This document shows, in pieces, positions 43,765 through 43,996 of a DNA stretch of 43,996 bases. The translations under genes were made by a program, and so were the position numbers. The DNA is from Saccharofermentans sp. Its GTDB lineage: Bacteria > Bacillota > Clostridia > Saccharofermentanales > Saccharofermentanaceae. Location of the stretch: positions 1-43,996 of the forward strand of contig JAKSRD010000016.1 in NCBI GenBank assembly GCA_024403795.1, in the 5' to 3' direction. The notes beneath the pieces were generated by a model, which made no database searches, was not told the DNA's origin, and was given only the letters and a program-made list of their open reading frames with translations. Position 1 is the first letter of the stretch. Each line of letters starts with the position of its first letter.

Positions 43765-43996
43765 ATGCATTGTCCAAATTGCGGAAAAGAATTGAAAGAC
43801 ACTCAGAAGTTTTGCGGCGGATGCGGAACAAATGTCGAGAAGTTTTTGGCTGAAAAACCAGCAGTAGAACCTGAAGTAACAGCAGGAGCAGAGGCTCCGG
43901 CACAACCTGAAGCAGAACCCCAGATAACTGAACAGAATGAGGCACCTGTTGAGGCAAGTGCAGCAGAGACTCCGTCAGAAGTGCCTGCAAATGAGG
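43765..43996 (+). CDS. Zinc-ribbon protein, probable paralogue 3, cut by the window end
   Basis: A CGAGGTGG site lies a few bases before the ATG. The visible 77 codons give MHCPNCGKELKDTQKFCGGC, a zinc ribbon with Cys3, 6, 17 and 20, then a Pro/Glu/Ala-rich linker (AEKPAVEPEVTAGAEAPAQ). This matches the architecture start of the two genes before it. Whether a TM helix and TPR-like region follow cannot be seen. Partial at the right edge. Confidence 0.75.
   Translation, partial: MHCPNCGKELKDTQKFCGGCGTNVEKFLAEKPAVEPEVTAGAEAPAQPEAEPQITEQNEAPVEASAAETPSEVPANE

Noticed and set aside
1..43996. tRNA, rRNA, known riboswitch, transposase or phage genes
   Set aside because: None could be identified by eye on either strand.

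Overview
The window looks like a chromosomal segment of an anaerobic, low-to-moderate GC Gram-positive bacterium of the class Clostridia, probably gut or rumen. This rests on the gene content: a YhaM-type exoribonuclease, an ECF S component, a LytTR/DUF3021 pair, NatA/NatB-like ABC systems, a histone-H1-like Ala/Lys protein with a DUF6465-like tail, zinc-ribbon/TPR membrane proteins and a large InlB/DUF11/Cna-B surface protein. Strong AGGAGG-type ribosome binding sites support it. The genus cannot be fixed from sequence alone. I see no rRNA, tRNA, CRISPR array, intact insertion sequence or prophage.

Layout. 1-7.4 kb: a small membrane protein; a sugar O-acetyltransferase with a GH29 alpha-L-fucosidase; a membrane-anchored alpha/beta hydrolase running into a LytTR regulator and its DUF3021 partner; an ankyrin-repeat protein; and a methyltransferase on the other strand. 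7.6-10.4 kb: a frameshifted small gene, the YhaM-like nuclease, and a HAD phosphatase coupled to an ECF S component. 10.4-15.6 kb, minus strand: a NatA/NatB-like ABC exporter whose last permease is fused to a CPBP protease. It is preceded by a chimeric ORF joining a truncated CPBP membrane domain to a Crp-type helix-turn-helix. 15.7-18.3 kb: the H1-like protein and an ABC-F ATPase. 18.5-25.5 kb: a tight run leuC-leuD-leuB-ppx-ppk1, combining leucine biosynthesis with polyphosphate turnover; PPK1 carries an 88-residue Lys/Ser/Ala tail. 25.5-36 kb: a cell-surface region with a deleted surface-protein gene, a long solute-binding-type lipoprotein and a 2198-residue surface protein containing a 451-residue tandem duplication. 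36-39 kb: an ABC ATPase and permease, with a small convergent gene for a double-glycine-leader, four-cysteine peptide. 39.2-44 kb: at least two and probably three consecutive paralogues of the form zinc ribbon, acidic or low-complexity linker, TM, TPR-like repeats, conserved beta domain. The third runs off the window.

Most worth a second look: the CPBP-Crp chimera next to a CPBP-containing exporter; the zinc-ribbon/TPR paralogue array; the GG-leader Cys4 peptide; the PPK1 histone-like tail together with a separate H1-like gene; the deleted and intact copies of the surface-protein gene; a recurring terminator family built on GGCTGYCTC/GAGRCAGCC; and a 300-bp region at 43.3-43.6 kb whose two halves are rich in TTGTCG and CGACAA respectively.

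All functional calls come from reading motifs; no database search was run.
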